From Pseudomonadota bacterium (GTDB taxonomy: Bacteria > Pseudomonadota > Gammaproteobacteria > Burkholderiales > Thiobacteraceae): a DNA stretch of 64,000 bases. Location: NCBI GenBank assembly GCA_021812385.1, contig JAKANO010000008.1:1-64000 (forward strand), written 5' to 3'. Made by a program: the position numbers and the translations under genes. Below the pieces are notes generated by a model that saw only the letters and a program-made list of their open reading frames with translations, had not been told where the DNA came from and did not search any database. This document shows, piece after piece, positions 45,342 to 54,504 of the stretch; the first letter of the stretch is position 1; each line of letters opens with the position of its first letter.

Positions 45342-45380
45342 ATGCGGCTGAAGAAAGTCATCGTTTTGGAGAATCCCGCC

Positions 45381-46358
45381 ATGGAAAACATCACTGCCTC
45401 GCCTTTCGGCGTGCGAGGTGACCGACAAAGCCTTAGCCTACAAGCGCGCGCGGAAATTCAAAAGTTAAGCGGGCCGCGTCCACTGTTCTTTCTACTGACC
45501 GCGCTCTATGCCTGGGTCGTCATCGTCGGCGTCATTTGGTGGGCGGTCACGGCACATAGCGTTTGGGTTAGCCTGTTCGCCATTTTTATTGTCGCAACAC
45601 GGCAAAACATGCTGGGTTTATTGGTGCACGATCAAGCGCATTGCCTGGGTTTTCCGGCTCGGCCCGGCGATCTGATCACCAACCTGATTGCGGCTTACCC
45701 CCTTTTAGCGATTACGGTTGAAGGGTATGCGCAGGTACACCTGTCGCATCACAAATACTTCTTTACCGATAAAGATCCGGATTTCCTGCGCAAGAGCGGC
45801 CCGGAATGGACTTTCCCAATGTCTGGCTTCGGCATCTCAAAACTGTTGCTGACAGATATCCTGGGTCTAAATACCTGGAAATTGATTAAAAGCAAACAAC
45901 TGCCAGGCGAGGCCTTCAAACGACCGCACCCCACGCCGCTTTGGGTACGCCTAAGCTTTTATGCCGCCTTGGCTGGCATCTTGACCATCACCGAGGCCTG
46001 GGGAATATTCTTGCTGTATTGGGTGGTGCCGATCCTCACATTTCTGCAAGCCATCGTGCGCTGGGGCGCTATTTGCGAGCATAAGTACAATTTGCCGCAT
46101 GCCAGCATTGCCGATTCATCGCCCATTATTTTGCCGCGCTGGTGGGAGAAATTGTTGTTACCGAACTTGAATTTCACGCTGCACCCTTATCATCATTATT
46201 TTCCGGGCGTTTCCTTCTCCATGCTACCCAAGGTGCATGCGATTTTTTGCCGCGAAGGATTAATCGATGACAACCGCGTATTTCACGGTTATGGTGCCTA
46301 TCTGAAATACCTGATGGGGCGGCCGTACGCGCCCAAGACCCTGACCACGGCCACATGA
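45381..46358 (+). CDS. Membrane fatty acid desaturase
   Basis: A 325-residue polytopic membrane di-iron enzyme. Its three His boxes are clear: HDQAH (VHDQAHCLGF), HLSHH (VHLSHHKYFFTDKDPDF) and HPYHH (LHPYHHYFPGVSF). The ATG at MENITAS is preceded by GGAG; the frame extends 13 codons upstream without support. It may unsaturate or hydroxylate the acyl chain made or used by the adjacent N-acyltransferase. Alternative: a general lipid desaturase. Confidence 0.88.
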   Translation: MENITASPFGVRGDRQSLSLQARAEIQKLSGPRPLFFLLTALYAWVVIVGVIWWAVTAHSVWVSLFAIFIVATRQNMLGLLVHDQAHCLGFPARPGDLITNLIAAYPLLAITVEGYAQVHLSHHKYFFTDKDPDFLRKSGPEWTFPMSGFGISKLLLTDILGLNTWKLIKSKQLPGEAFKRPHPTPLWVRLSFYAALAGILTITEAWGIFLLYWVVPILTFLQAIVRWGAICEHKYNLPHASIADSSPIILPRWWEKLLLPNLNFTLHPYHHYFPGVSFSMLPKVHAIFCREGLIDDNRVFHGYGAYLKYLMGRPYAPKTLTTAT

Positions 46359-46371
46359 CACGAGGCAAACC

Positions 46372-47226
46372 GTGCAATTTGATTATGCCGCAGCATTCTC
46401 CCGCAATATTGGCTGGATAACAGAATCCGAACAGCAAATCCTTCGTAGTAAACGTATCGCTATTGCCGGCATGGGCGGAGCTGGCGGCGCGCACTTGCTG
46501 GCACTCACCCGGCTTGGCATCGGCGGCTTTCACATTGCGGACTTCGATACCTTCGAGATTCATAACCTGAATCGTCAGGCGGGTGCATCCATGTCGCTGC
46601 TTGACCGCCCCAAAGTGGAGGTCATGGCGGAATTGGCGCGCGACATTAATCCCGAATTGGAACTTACAATATTTCCACAAGGCGTTACCGCTGAAAACGT
46701 GCCGGAATTTCTCACCGGCGTTGATCTGTATGTCGACGGTCTCGACTTTTTTGCCTTAGCGGCGCGCGAACACGTCTTCGCCTACTGCGCCCAGCACGGC
46801 ATTCCCGCCATCACGGTGGCGCCGCTCGGCATGAGTGCCGCCCTACTGAATTTTCTGCCTGGCGGCATGAGCTTCGAAGACTATTTTCAATTAAGCGGCC
46901 GGCCCGAGATGGAGAAAGCGGTGCGCTTCCTGATCGGCCTGGCGCCGGCCTTATTGCACCGGCGCTACCTGGCGGACAAATCCCGCGTTGATCTCAAGGC
47001 CCACAAGGCGCCTTCCACTGGCATGGGCTGCCAACTTTGCGCGGGCATAGCCGGTAGCGAAGCACTCAAAATCTTGTTACAACGCGGCCAAGTCTCGGCC
47101 GCGCCACACGGCATCCAGTTCGATGCTTATCGAAACAAGTTAGCCCATACCTGGCGCCCCGGCGGCAATCGCAATCCACTAAACCGCTTGGCCATCGCCA
47201 TCGCTCGCCATCAACTTGGGGTTTAA
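46372..47226 (+). CDS. ThiF/MoeB/E1-like adenylyltransferase
   Basis: A 284-residue protein with the E1-like ATP-binding glycine loop (AGMGGAGGAHLL), the catalytic NLNRQ motif (FDTFEIHNLNRQ) and a CxxC pair in GMGCQLCAG that may bind Zn. It starts with GTG, with AGG upstream. Enzymes of this family adenylate carboxylates. It lacks a visible sulfur-carrier partner and sits directly upstream of two nitroreductase-like genes, a pairing resembling the fused Rv1355c-type proteins. The carboxylate could be an N-acyl amino acid, but that is inference. Confidence 0.85.
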   Translation: MQFDYAAAFSRNIGWITESEQQILRSKRIAIAGMGGAGGAHLLALTRLGIGGFHIADFDTFEIHNLNRQAGASMSLLDRPKVEVMAELARDINPELELTIFPQGVTAENVPEFLTGVDLYVDGLDFFALAAREHVFAYCAQHGIPAITVAPLGMSAALLNFLPGGMSFEDYFQLSGRPEMEKAVRFLIGLAPALLHRRYLADKSRVDLKAHKAPSTGMGCQLCAGIAGSEALKILLQRGQVSAAPHGIQFDAYRNKLAHTWRPGGNRNPLNRLAIAIARHQLGV

Positions 47227-47227
47227 G

Positions 47228-48334
47228 ATGCAGGCTCTCCCGCCACACCTTGAACGCATTTTAAATCTAGCCCGCTGGTCGCCTAGCGGCGACAACACCC
47301 AACCGTGGCGTTTCGAAATCCTCGGCGACGAACATATTCTGGTGCACGGCTTCGATACCCGCGACCATGTGGTCTACGACCTGGATGGCCACTCCAGCCA
47401 ACTTGCGGTCGGCGCACTGTTGGAAACCATCAGCATCGCCGCCAGCGCCGAAGCGCGTAGCGCAAGCATCCAGCGTCGCCCCGACACCCCTGAGACGCAC
47501 TTGCTGTTCGATGTCCATTTTCAACCAAAGTTGGGCATGACACCGGATGCCCTGGTCCCGCACATTGAGACGCGCACGGTGCAGCGCCGCTCCATGTCCA
47601 CGCACACCTTAAGTGCCGAGCAAAAGCAGACGCTTGCCGCGTCCCTACCCGAGGGTTATTCCGTACACTGGCATGAAACACTTGCCCAGCGCTGGCATAT
47701 GGCTAAGTTCATGTTTGCCTGTGCAAAAATCCGCCTGACCATCCCCGAAGCCTATACCCAGCACAAATCCATTATTGAATGGGGCGCGCAATTCAGTGAC
47801 GACAAAGTCCCTGGCCAAGCTGTGGGCGTAGACCCGGTTACTGCACGCTTCATGCGCTGGGTCATGGCCAGTTGGCAGCGTGTCGAGTTTTTTAACACTT
47901 TTTTATTGGGTCATCTGCCGCCGCGGCTGCAATTGGAACTGCTGCCCAGCCTGCGCTGCGGCGCTCATTTTGCCTTGTCAGCCCCGGCACCCCTCAATAG
48001 CATTGACGACTATCTGGGCGCTGGCCGAGCCATGCAACGCTTCTGGCTGAGTGCGGCCAAAATAGGCTGGTTCATCCAGCCCGAAATGACCTCAGTGATT
48101 TTTACGCGCTACCATCGTCGAGGAATTGCTTTTTCCAAACATGCAGCCGCTTTGGAGATGGCCGGGCGGCTAAATGAGCGCTTGGCCCAAATCGTCGGCT
48201 TGGCGGAGATAGCTCGCGTTTATTTCGTGGGACGGATCGGGGCAGGGCCAAAGCCAATAGCCAGATCGACCCGCAAGACAGTTGCACAGTTACTCATGGC
48301 ACCGCCTCATCGCCAATCGGATGGAGTGATTTAA
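47228..48334 (+). CDS. Nitroreductase-like flavoprotein 1
   Basis: A 368-residue protein beginning with a nitroreductase FMN-site motif (LARWSPSGDNTQPWRFEI), then RRSMSTHTLS and a late AGRAMQRFWLSAAKIGW region, all as in Rv1355c-type nitroreductase domains. It follows ThiF with a 1-base gap. FMN-dependent oxidoreductases of this fold can dehydrogenate or reduce peptide-like or heterocyclic substrates; the substrate here is unknown. The start is the ATG at MQALPPH, not an upstream TTG. Confidence 0.8.
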   Translation: MQALPPHLERILNLARWSPSGDNTQPWRFEILGDEHILVHGFDTRDHVVYDLDGHSSQLAVGALLETISIAASAEARSASIQRRPDTPETHLLFDVHFQPKLGMTPDALVPHIETRTVQRRSMSTHTLSAEQKQTLAASLPEGYSVHWHETLAQRWHMAKFMFACAKIRLTIPEAYTQHKSIIEWGAQFSDDKVPGQAVGVDPVTARFMRWVMASWQRVEFFNTFLLGHLPPRLQLELLPSLRCGAHFALSAPAPLNSIDDYLGAGRAMQRFWLSAAKIGWFIQPEMTSVIFTRYHRRGIAFSKHAAALEMAGRLNERLAQIVGLAEIARVYFVGRIGAGPKPIARSTRKTVAQLLMAPPHRQSDGVI

Positions 48335-48335
48335 C

Positions 48336-49409
48336 ATGACGCAACTGGATCAGGAGCAACGCAACTTTATCTTGCAGAGCGCCATCCAGGCGCCCTCAGC
48401 GGACAACCACCACCGGATCCGCTTCCAGGTTGACGCTGACACCATCCATATCCGCTACACCGAGGAACTCCTCCCTCAAGGCGGCTATAAGCGCGTGCTG
48501 GCACTATTGTCCCTGGGTGCAGTGGTGGAAAATCTTAGCATCGCCGCCAGCCGTTTTGGGTTGGGCGCGCAAACCACGCTATTAGCCGATCCGATTCAGC
48601 CCCGCCTAGCTATTCAAATCCGCTTACAACCCGCTCAGGCAGCGGCCGACCCTCTGTGGCAAGTGATCCCCCTGCGCCACACCAACCGCCAAGTGCGCTA
48701 TCGCGGCCCCAAGCTGAGTGCTATAGAGCGTAGCGACTTAGATTCAGCCGTAGGCGCCTATCCCAGCAGCCAATTGATCTGGCTGGACGATCCAGCACAA
48801 CGCAAGCAAGTCCTACGCCTCATGCGTCGCGCAGAAACCGCGCGTTACCGCAACCCGATTTTGCACCAGGAATTCTTTTCCGCCATTCGCTTTGACGTGG
48901 GCTGGCATGCCAGCTGTACGGAAGGCTTGCCTCCCGGCGCTTTGGCAGTGGAGCCGCCGCTGCGCCCGCTGTTTAAGCTGCTGCGCCATTGGCCGGTCAT
49001 GCGCTGGGCCAATTTATTATTTGGCGCCGACCACATAATGGGCTTGCGTGTCAGTGACTTGCCCTGCCGGCTGGCACCGAATTTGGGCTTGCTGGCCGTA
49101 AAAAATACCGATCATCCAACCGTGTTCGATACCGGGCGCGCATTTCAGCGCCTCTGGCTTACCCTCACCAACCAAGGCCGGGTTTTGCAACCCATGCCGG
49201 CCTCCGCGCTTTATGCGCTGGAAGGAGTGCAGGCAGAGGACATCCCTATAAAGTTGCAACAAGACCTGGCGCAAGGCTGGAAATCCAGCCTTGGTGCCAA
49301 TATCCCATTGATTTTATTTAGGGTTGGAGTTGCAAGGCCGGGGAAAATCATGGCTGGACGGCCACAGCCCGAGTTTTTTCTGGATATGCCTCCAGAGCAC
49401 GCACACTAG
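48336..49409 (+). CDS. Nitroreductase-like flavoprotein 2
   Basis: A 357-residue paralogue of the previous protein: the FMN-loop counterpart is QAPSADNHHRIRF, the RHTNR motif aligns with RRSMS, and GRAFQRLWLTLTNQG matches the C-terminal motif. Gap to its neighbour is 1 base, so the pair is tightly coupled and probably a duplicated heterodimer. One copy may have lost activity (HHR in place of TQPWR in the FMN loop). It ends 188 bases before the PEP-CTERM gene. Confidence 0.78.
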   Translation: MTQLDQEQRNFILQSAIQAPSADNHHRIRFQVDADTIHIRYTEELLPQGGYKRVLALLSLGAVVENLSIAASRFGLGAQTTLLADPIQPRLAIQIRLQPAQAAADPLWQVIPLRHTNRQVRYRGPKLSAIERSDLDSAVGAYPSSQLIWLDDPAQRKQVLRLMRRAETARYRNPILHQEFFSAIRFDVGWHASCTEGLPPGALAVEPPLRPLFKLLRHWPVMRWANLLFGADHIMGLRVSDLPCRLAPNLGLLAVKNTDHPTVFDTGRAFQRLWLTLTNQGRVLQPMPASALYALEGVQAEDIPIKLQQDLAQGWKSSLGANIPLILFRVGVARPGKIMAGRPQPEFFLDMPPEHAH

Positions 49410-49504
49410 TTTGGCACGGGCAACTTGTCGGAATATTTTACGCTTTCAGCTGCAAACACCGCCAACAAAATATACATCTATATGAATTATAACGATATTT
49501 TATA

Positions 49505-49521
49505 TTGGCACGATACCTGCT
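49505..49521 (+). promoter_or_regulatory. Sigma-54 (RpoN) promoter of the PEP-CTERM gene
   Basis: TTGGCACGATACCTGCT contains GG at 49507-49508 and GC at 49519-49520, the 12-base GG-to-GC spacing and TGGCAC core required by sigma-54, with transcription expected about 66 bases before the ATG. PEP-CTERM genes are known targets of RpoN with the PrsK-PrsR two-component system. The region just upstream is AT-rich. The regulator is not in this window. Confidence 0.85.
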
Positions 49522-49597
49522 TATTAATTCAGCGTAGGGCTGCTTTTCTGGCCCGCAGGAATTAATAACCCATTTTTATGTTTCGAAGGAGAATGAA

Positions 49598-50398
49598 ATG
49601 ATCAAAAAAATTATCGCCTCGGCCGTGATCGCCCTAGGTCTGGCGGCTTCTGGCTCGGCTTCGGCTATCGTCGTAAACGGCGTAAATTTTGGCACGCCCG
49701 GCACCACCCACCTGGAAACCACCACCTTGGCTGAAACCTATGTTAATGCCGTCGGCCAAACCCTGACGGGATATGGCGTAGTCAATACGGTGAACGGCAA
49801 TCCTTTGTACGCGACAACGCCTGGTCAATACCTGTACTTCGTGCTTAACTATACAGTTAGCGCCTTCAACGTTGACGCAATGGGTCAAGGTACTGTTGGT
49901 TTCAATGCCGGAACCGTAAACCTTTATCTTAATCCCTTTATCAACCTGCTAAACCAGTCATCCGCAGCCAATCTTGCCACCATCCAAGGCGGTAATTTAT
50001 GGGCTACCTTGGCAGGCCACACCTCTGCTCCTACCGGCACTGAACTGTTTGCCACCGGCGCGCTGACCGGCGCCCAACTGTCCTTTAACGGCGCAGGCCT
50101 GCTGGATATAGCATCTGGCGCGAATGGGGTGTTTAACTTCCTTAACGGCAATAGCATTGCCGACGGCCTTGGCGGCTTCGCGGACATCGGCGTTACCACC
50201 TCTGGCAGCAATACTCAGTTGAATATAAATGACAACACGACAGGTTGTACAACTGGTCGCGCGGAAGTTGGTCAGTGGTGTTTTCAAGGTTCAGCCGATC
50301 TGCGCGGTGCGACCGTGCCGGAACCTGGTGTCCTAAGCCTGGTAGGCCTAGGTCTGTTGGGCATGGGTGCCGCACTGCGTAAGCGCAAATCTGCATAA
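49598..50398 (+). CDS. PEP-CTERM sorting domain protein
   Basis: A 266-residue secreted protein: Sec signal peptide (AVIALGLAASGSASA), a Ser/Thr/Asn/Gly-rich body with few charges, then the exosortase sorting tail VPEPGVLSLVGLGLLGMGAAL followed by RKRK. Exosortase would cleave at this tail and anchor or release the protein with the exopolysaccharide matrix. AAGGAG lies 6 bases from the ATG. The family links to floc or biofilm matrix; the precise role is unknown. A strong terminator follows. Confidence 0.92.
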   Translation: MIKKIIASAVIALGLAASGSASAIVVNGVNFGTPGTTHLETTTLAETYVNAVGQTLTGYGVVNTVNGNPLYATTPGQYLYFVLNYTVSAFNVDAMGQGTVGFNAGTVNLYLNPFINLLNQSSAANLATIQGGNLWATLAGHTSAPTGTELFATGALTGAQLSFNGAGLLDIASGANGVFNFLNGNSIADGLGGFADIGVTTSGSNTQLNINDNTTGCTTGRAEVGQWCFQGSADLRGATVPEPGVLSLVGLGLLGMGAALRKRKSA

Positions 50399-50444
50399 TT
50401 AATAAAAATTGGGGTTGAAACACTAAAGACCCCAGGCAAGACTT

Positions 50445-50477
50445 AAACCCCCGCCTTACAAGAAGGCGGGGGTTTTT
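50445..50477 (+). terminator. Rho-independent terminator after PEP-CTERM gene
   Basis: A perfect 13-base stem AAACCCCCGCCTT/AAGGCGGGGGTTT with an ACAAG loop ends in TTTTT. It closes the PEP-CTERM transcript. Confidence 0.93.
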
Positions 50478-50619
50478 CATTTATATAACCTCAGCGGCCC
50501 ATATCCGGATTGGGGAGGGGATGCCCGAATCAGATTGCAGCTTACGCGGAAGTGCATCGAATTGACGGTGCCTGGGCGGATATCCTTCCATTCGAGAGCC
50601 AAGGAATTTCAAGCTTCGC

Positions 50620-51171
50620 TTAACCAGCCGCCTGCGCCGCTTTTCTCGCCCACAGCACAACATATTGCGTCATGCTTGCCAGACAACTGGCCAATACAGC
50701 TAGAAAGCCGGGCATCAGCCAGTCGGGCACCGCAAGCAACTGCGCCTGATGCGCCATGACAAAAATAAACAAGCTAAAGGCCATGAGCGTATGCAGCTTG
50801 CCTAGCCAGGTGGGGCGAATATCGATCTCGCCGAACAAATGGTGATACGCAAACGCGCCGGCGACGATCACGCTGTCGCGCACCACCATCGCCAGCGTGA
50901 GCCATAAAGGCACTAAGCCTTGAAAGCTCAGGATCAACAGGCAGGTTAGGGTGATGAGTTTGTCGGCCAGCGGGTCTAGGGCCGCGCCAAACTCGGTGTA
51001 TTGATTGAAGTGACGCGCAATGAAGCCGTCCAGCGCATCCGTAATGGCGGCAAGTACGAAGGTATACAGCGCATAGTCGTAATGACCGCGCATCAGGAAG
51101 TAAGCCAGCAAGGGCGCGGCCAGCACGCGCAGCGCGGTGAGGACGTTCGGCACATTCCACACCACTTTCAT
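50620..51171 (-). CDS. CDP-alcohol phosphatidyltransferase family protein (PgsA-like)
   Basis: A 183-residue membrane enzyme with the CDP-alcohol phosphotransferase motif D-x2-DG-x2-AR-x8-G-x3-D-x3-D, seen as DALDGFIARHFNQYTEFG followed by AALDPLADK. It transfers a phosphatidyl group from CDP-diacylglycerol, most likely to glycerol-3-phosphate or similar. It lies 25 bases after hemF. Assignment as PgsA itself is not certain because a paralogue may exist elsewhere. Confidence 0.85.
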   Translation of the reverse strand: MKVVWNVPNVLTALRVLAAPLLAYFLMRGHYDYALYTFVLAAITDALDGFIARHFNQYTEFGAALDPLADKLITLTCLLILSFQGLVPLWLTLAMVVRDSVIVAGAFAYHHLFGEIDIRPTWLGKLHTLMAFSLFIFVMAHQAQLLAVPDWLMPGFLAVLASCLASMTQYVVLWARKAAQAAG

Positions 51172-51196
51172 TTAGAGCTCCCCTGGTTAGGCCGGG

Positions 51197-52093
51197 CTAG
51201 ATCCAATCCTTGCCGATGAGAAAATCGCTATACAGCTTTGCTTCCGGCGTTCCGGCTTCGGGCTGCCAATCGTAGCGCCATTTCACGATCGGCGGCAGCG
51301 ACATCAAAATCGACTCGGTGCGCCCACCGCTTTGCAGGCCGAAGATGGTGCCGCGGTCATACACCAGATTGAATTCCACGTAGCGTCCGCGTCGATAAGC
51401 CTGGAAATCCCGTTCGCGATCAGTGTAGGGCGTATCCAAGCGCCGCTCCAGAATCGGCGCATAGGCCGACAGAAAATGGTCGCCCACGCTTTCGACTAAA
51501 TTAAAGCAATGCTCGAAGCCGCCCTCGCTCAAGTCATCGAAAAAAATTCCGCCCACGCCGCGCGGCTCTTGCCGATGCTTGAGATAAAAATATTCGTCGC
51601 ACCATTTTTTGTACTTGGCGTGATAATCCGCGCCGAAAGGCAGCAGTGCATTGCGGCACATGCCGTGGAAATGCACCGCGTCTTCTTCGAAACCATAATA
51701 CGGTGTCAGATCCATGCCGCCGCCGAACCACCACACCGGTTCTGCGCCCGCTTTCTGCGCCAGGAAAAAGCGCACATTCATGTGCACCGTCGGCGCATAA
51801 GGGTTGCGCGGATGGAACACCAGCGACACACCCATCGCCTCGAAACCACGTCCGGCCAGTTCCGGACGATTGGCCGAGGCCGAGGGCGGCAGCTTGTCGC
51901 CGAACACATGCGAGAAATTCACCCCGCCGCGCTCCAGCACATTGCCCTCTTCCATCACGCACGATAATCCGCCGCCGCCCTCAGGACGTTGCCAAGCATC
52001 GCGTTTAAAGGTTTTGCCGTCGATTTGCTCGATGCGTTCGACGATGAGTTCTTGCAGCTCGGTGAGAAAAGTTTTAACGCGTGCGGTGTCCAT
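51197..52093 (-). CDS. hemF: Oxygen-dependent coproporphyrinogen III oxidase HemF
   Basis: A 298-residue soluble enzyme. Landmarks: [21 protein letters not shown]-type start region, [44 protein letters not shown] and [11 protein letters not shown]. It decarboxylates coproporphyrinogen III in heme synthesis using O2, implying aerobic or microaerobic life. It begins 2 bases after the tsaC stop. Confidence 0.97.
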   Translation of the reverse strand: MDTARVKTFLTELQELIVERIEQIDGKTFKRDAWQRPEGGGGLSCVMEEGNVLERGGVNFSHVFGDKLPPSASANRPELAGRGFEAMGVSLVFHPRNPYAPTVHMNVRFFLAQKAGAEPVWWFGGGMDLTPYYGFEEDAVHFHGMCRNALLPFGADYHAKYKKWCDEYFYLKHRQEPRGVGGIFFDDLSEGGFEHCFNLVESVGDHFLSAYAPILERRLDTPYTDRERDFQAYRRGRYVEFNLVYDRGTIFGLQSGGRTESILMSLPPIVKWRYDWQPEAGTPEAKLYSDFLIGKDWI

Positions 52094-52095
52094 TT

Positions 52096-52638
52096 TTATC
52101 CACGTAATTTATTGCCGGATTGAAGATCAATTATAGCCGAGGGTTTCTTGTGCTTGCCCACACGCCCCGGCAGCACCCGCACCTGAGCGCCAAAAGCACG
52201 CTGCACATCAGCCGCCCGCGTCAGCGGTTTTAAGCCTGCGACATTCGCGCTGGTCGAAACCAAAGGGCCGAGCAGATGCGTCAAGCGCGCAACTTCTGGA
52301 TGCGCGGATACGCGAACGGCCAGCGTTCGGTGTTTGCCCGTAACGCCTTTGGGTGCCCGCGCGGAAGTCGGCAACAAAAAGGTGTAAGGGCCAGGCCAAT
52401 GCTGTTTTAGCGTCGCTTGCTGGCGCTCATTCAAGGGCTGAATGAAGCGTCGCACTTGCGCCAAATTCGCCGCCACCAAGATCAGGCCTTTAGTCCAAGG
52501 ACGATGTTTGAGGCGCAGAATTTTTTGTACCGCGGCGCGGTTGCGCGGATCGCAGCCCAGGCCAAAGCAAGATTCGGTGGGGTAGGCGATGACGCCGCCG
52601 CGCTTGAGATAAGCGCGCAAGCTGGATTGAGAAAACAC
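52096..52638 (-). CDS. tsaC: L-threonylcarbamoyladenylate synthase (TsaC/YrdC family)
   Basis: A 180-residue Sua5-YciO-YrdC protein making the threonylcarbamoyl-AMP used for tRNA t6A37. It has the family [14 protein letters not shown] and [13 protein letters not shown] segments, PYTFLLPTS and [10 protein letters not shown]. It follows purE and is coupled to hemF by a 2-base gap. The length is the short TsaC form. Confidence 0.93.
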   Translation of the reverse strand: MFSQSSLRAYLKRGGVIAYPTESCFGLGCDPRNRAAVQKILRLKHRPWTKGLILVAANLAQVRRFIQPLNERQQATLKQHWPGPYTFLLPTSARAPKGVTGKHRTLAVRVSAHPEVARLTHLLGPLVSTSANVAGLKPLTRAADVQRAFGAQVRVLPGRVGKHKKPSAIIDLQSGNKLRG

Positions 52639-52664
52639 GCTTTCTCCTGCGTGACGCTAAACGC

Positions 52665-53171
52665 CTAGCCCTTCAACTTGGCTTGCAGCGCCGCGTCCTT
52701 CTGCTTGATCTGTTCGGCGTTGGCGGCGCGCTCGGCGATCAATCGCTGATGCAAGGCATCGTCGGCGCCGGCCAAAATTTGCGCGGCCAAATAGGCGGCG
52801 TTTTTCGCGCCGGCCTTACCCACGGCGACGGACGCGACCGGGATGCCGCCCGGCATCATGACCGTGGAAAGCAGCGAATCCCAGCCGGAAAGCGGGCCGC
52901 CTTCCATCGGCACGCCGATCACCGGGCGCAAGGTGTGCGCGGCAACCGCGCCCGCCAAGTGTGCGGCCAAGCCGGCGGCGCAGATGAACACTTTGCAGCC
53001 GCGCGTTTCGGCCTGGATCACATATTCACGCGTGGCATCCGGCGTGCGATGCGCGGAAGTGATTTTGACTTCCCAGGTAATGCCAAGACTGCTGAGCGTA
53101 TCCAGCGTGGTTTGCATGGTGGGCAGATCGGAATCGGAGCCCATTAAAACAGCGACGAATGGTTTGGTCAT
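52665..53171 (-). CDS. purE: N5-carboxyaminoimidazole ribonucleotide mutase PurE
   Basis: A 168-residue class I PurE: VLMGSDSDLPTM, SAHRTPDATREYV and the VIGVPMEGGPLSGWDSL segment, with MPGGIPVASVAVG. It converts N5-CAIR to CAIR in purine synthesis. The ATG used has GGAGAGAGCA upstream; an earlier in-frame start is not supported. It follows purD by 19 bases. Confidence 0.96.
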   Translation of the reverse strand: MTKPFVAVLMGSDSDLPTMQTTLDTLSSLGITWEVKITSAHRTPDATREYVIQAETRGCKVFICAAGLAAHLAGAVAAHTLRPVIGVPMEGGPLSGWDSLLSTVMMPGGIPVASVAVGKAGAKNAAYLAAQILAGADDALHQRLIAERAANAEQIKQKDAALQAKLKG

Positions 53172-53190
53172 TGCTCTCTCCAAAAATAAA

Positions 53191-54468
53191 CTATTTTCCG
53201 CGCGGGCCAAGCGCGCGGTAACCGATATCGCGGCGCATTTGCGCGCCGTCGAATTTAATTTGATCGGCGATTTCATAGGCGCGGCGCTGCGCCATTTTTA
53301 CCGTATCGCCCAGCGCGGTCACGCACAGCACGCGCCCGCCCGAAGTAAATACATCCCGCCCAGTCTGCTGCGTGCCGGCATGGAACACCATGTAGTCTTC
53401 GCCCTTGGGCGGCAGGCCGGTAATCAAGTCGCCCTTGCGCGGACTGTCGGGATAGCCGGCGGCGGCCATCACCACGCCCAGCGCGGTGCGCCTATCCCAC
53501 TCGGCATCGACCGTGTGCAGCGTGCCATTCACCGCATGTTCCAGCAGGTTCAGCAGATCGCTTTTCAGGCGCAGCATGATGGGCTGGGTTTCGGGATCGC
53601 CCATGCGGCAATTGAACTCCAGCACCTTGATATTGTGTTGCGCATCGATCATCACGCCGGCGTAGAGAAAGCCGGTATAGCGGATACCGTCTTTGGCCAT
53701 GCCCTGCACCGTGGGCATGATCACTTCGCGCAAGATGCGCGCGTGCAATTCCGGGGTGACCACCGGCGCCGGGGAATACGCGCCCATGCCGCCGGTGTTG
53801 GGGCCCTGATCGTGATCCAGCAAACGCTTGTGATCTTGGCTGGTGGCCATGGGCAGCACGTGCTCGCCATCCACCAGCACGATGAAGCTGGCTTCTTCGC
53901 CCAGCAGACATTCTTCGATTACCACCCGCGCACCGGCCTCGCCCAGCTTTTGATCGCCCAGCATCATGTCCACGGCGGCATGCGCCTCGTTCAAGCTTTG
54001 CGCGACCACCACGCCTTTGCCGGCGGCCAGGCCATCGGCCTTGATGACGATCGGCGCGCCTTGTTGCTCGATATACGCATGCGCCTCGGCGGCTTGGGTG
54101 AAGGTGGCATAAGCCGCGGTGGGAATACCGTGGCGCAGCATGAAGGCCTTGGCGAAATCCTTGGAAGACTCGAGCTGCGCCGCGGCTTGGGTCGGGCCGA
54201 AAATTTTCAGGCCAGCGGCACGAAAAGCATCGACCACGCCCGCCGCCAACGGCGCTTCGGGGCCGACCACGGTAAGGTAAATATCTTCCTGTTGGGCGAA
54301 TTCAACGAGTTCGGGAATGCCTGTGATCGGCACATTCGCGAGATCCGGGTCGCGCGCCGTGCCGCCATTGCCGGGCGCGACATAGATGCGCTGAATGCGC
54401 GGCGACTGCGCGAGTTTCCAGGCGATTGCGTGTTCGCGGCCGCCGTTACCGATGACGAGTAGTTTCAT
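53191..54468 (-). CDS. purD: Phosphoribosylamine-glycine ligase PurD
   Basis: A 425-residue ATP-grasp ligase: MKLLVIGNGGREHAIAWKL start, KADGLAAGKGVVVA, LLDHDQGPNTGGMGAYSP and LEFNCRMGDPETQ. It adds glycine to phosphoribosylamine. It is downstream of purH, separated by an inverted-repeat element. Confidence 0.97.
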   Translation of the reverse strand: MKLLVIGNGGREHAIAWKLAQSPRIQRIYVAPGNGGTARDPDLANVPITGIPELVEFAQQEDIYLTVVGPEAPLAAGVVDAFRAAGLKIFGPTQAAAQLESSKDFAKAFMLRHGIPTAAYATFTQAAEAHAYIEQQGAPIVIKADGLAAGKGVVVAQSLNEAHAAVDMMLGDQKLGEAGARVVIEECLLGEEASFIVLVDGEHVLPMATSQDHKRLLDHDQGPNTGGMGAYSPAPVVTPELHARILREVIMPTVQGMAKDGIRYTGFLYAGVMIDAQHNIKVLEFNCRMGDPETQPIMLRLKSDLLNLLEHAVNGTLHTVDAEWDRRTALGVVMAAAGYPDSPRKGDLITGLPPKGEDYMVFHAGTQQTGRDVFTSGGRVLCVTALGDTVKMAQRRAYEIADQIKFDGAQMRRDIGYRALGPRGK

Positions 54469-54504
54469 GTTTGCTTCAAATTTGCTGTCACAGAAAACCT
54501 TTTT

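Noticed and set aside
49411-49430. TTGGCACGGGCAACTTG as a second sigma-54 promoter
   Set aside because: The GG-to-GC spacing is wrong: the -12 GC is missing at the required position.
50478-50619. Small minus-strand gene between the PEP-CTERM terminator and the pgsA-like gene
   Set aside because: The open frame is short, basic and Arg-rich, with no ribosome site; looks non-coding.
52843-54462. Long plus-strand open frame opposite purD
   Set aside because: GC-rich antisense shadow of purD with no homology-like motifs; it also runs through the purE region.
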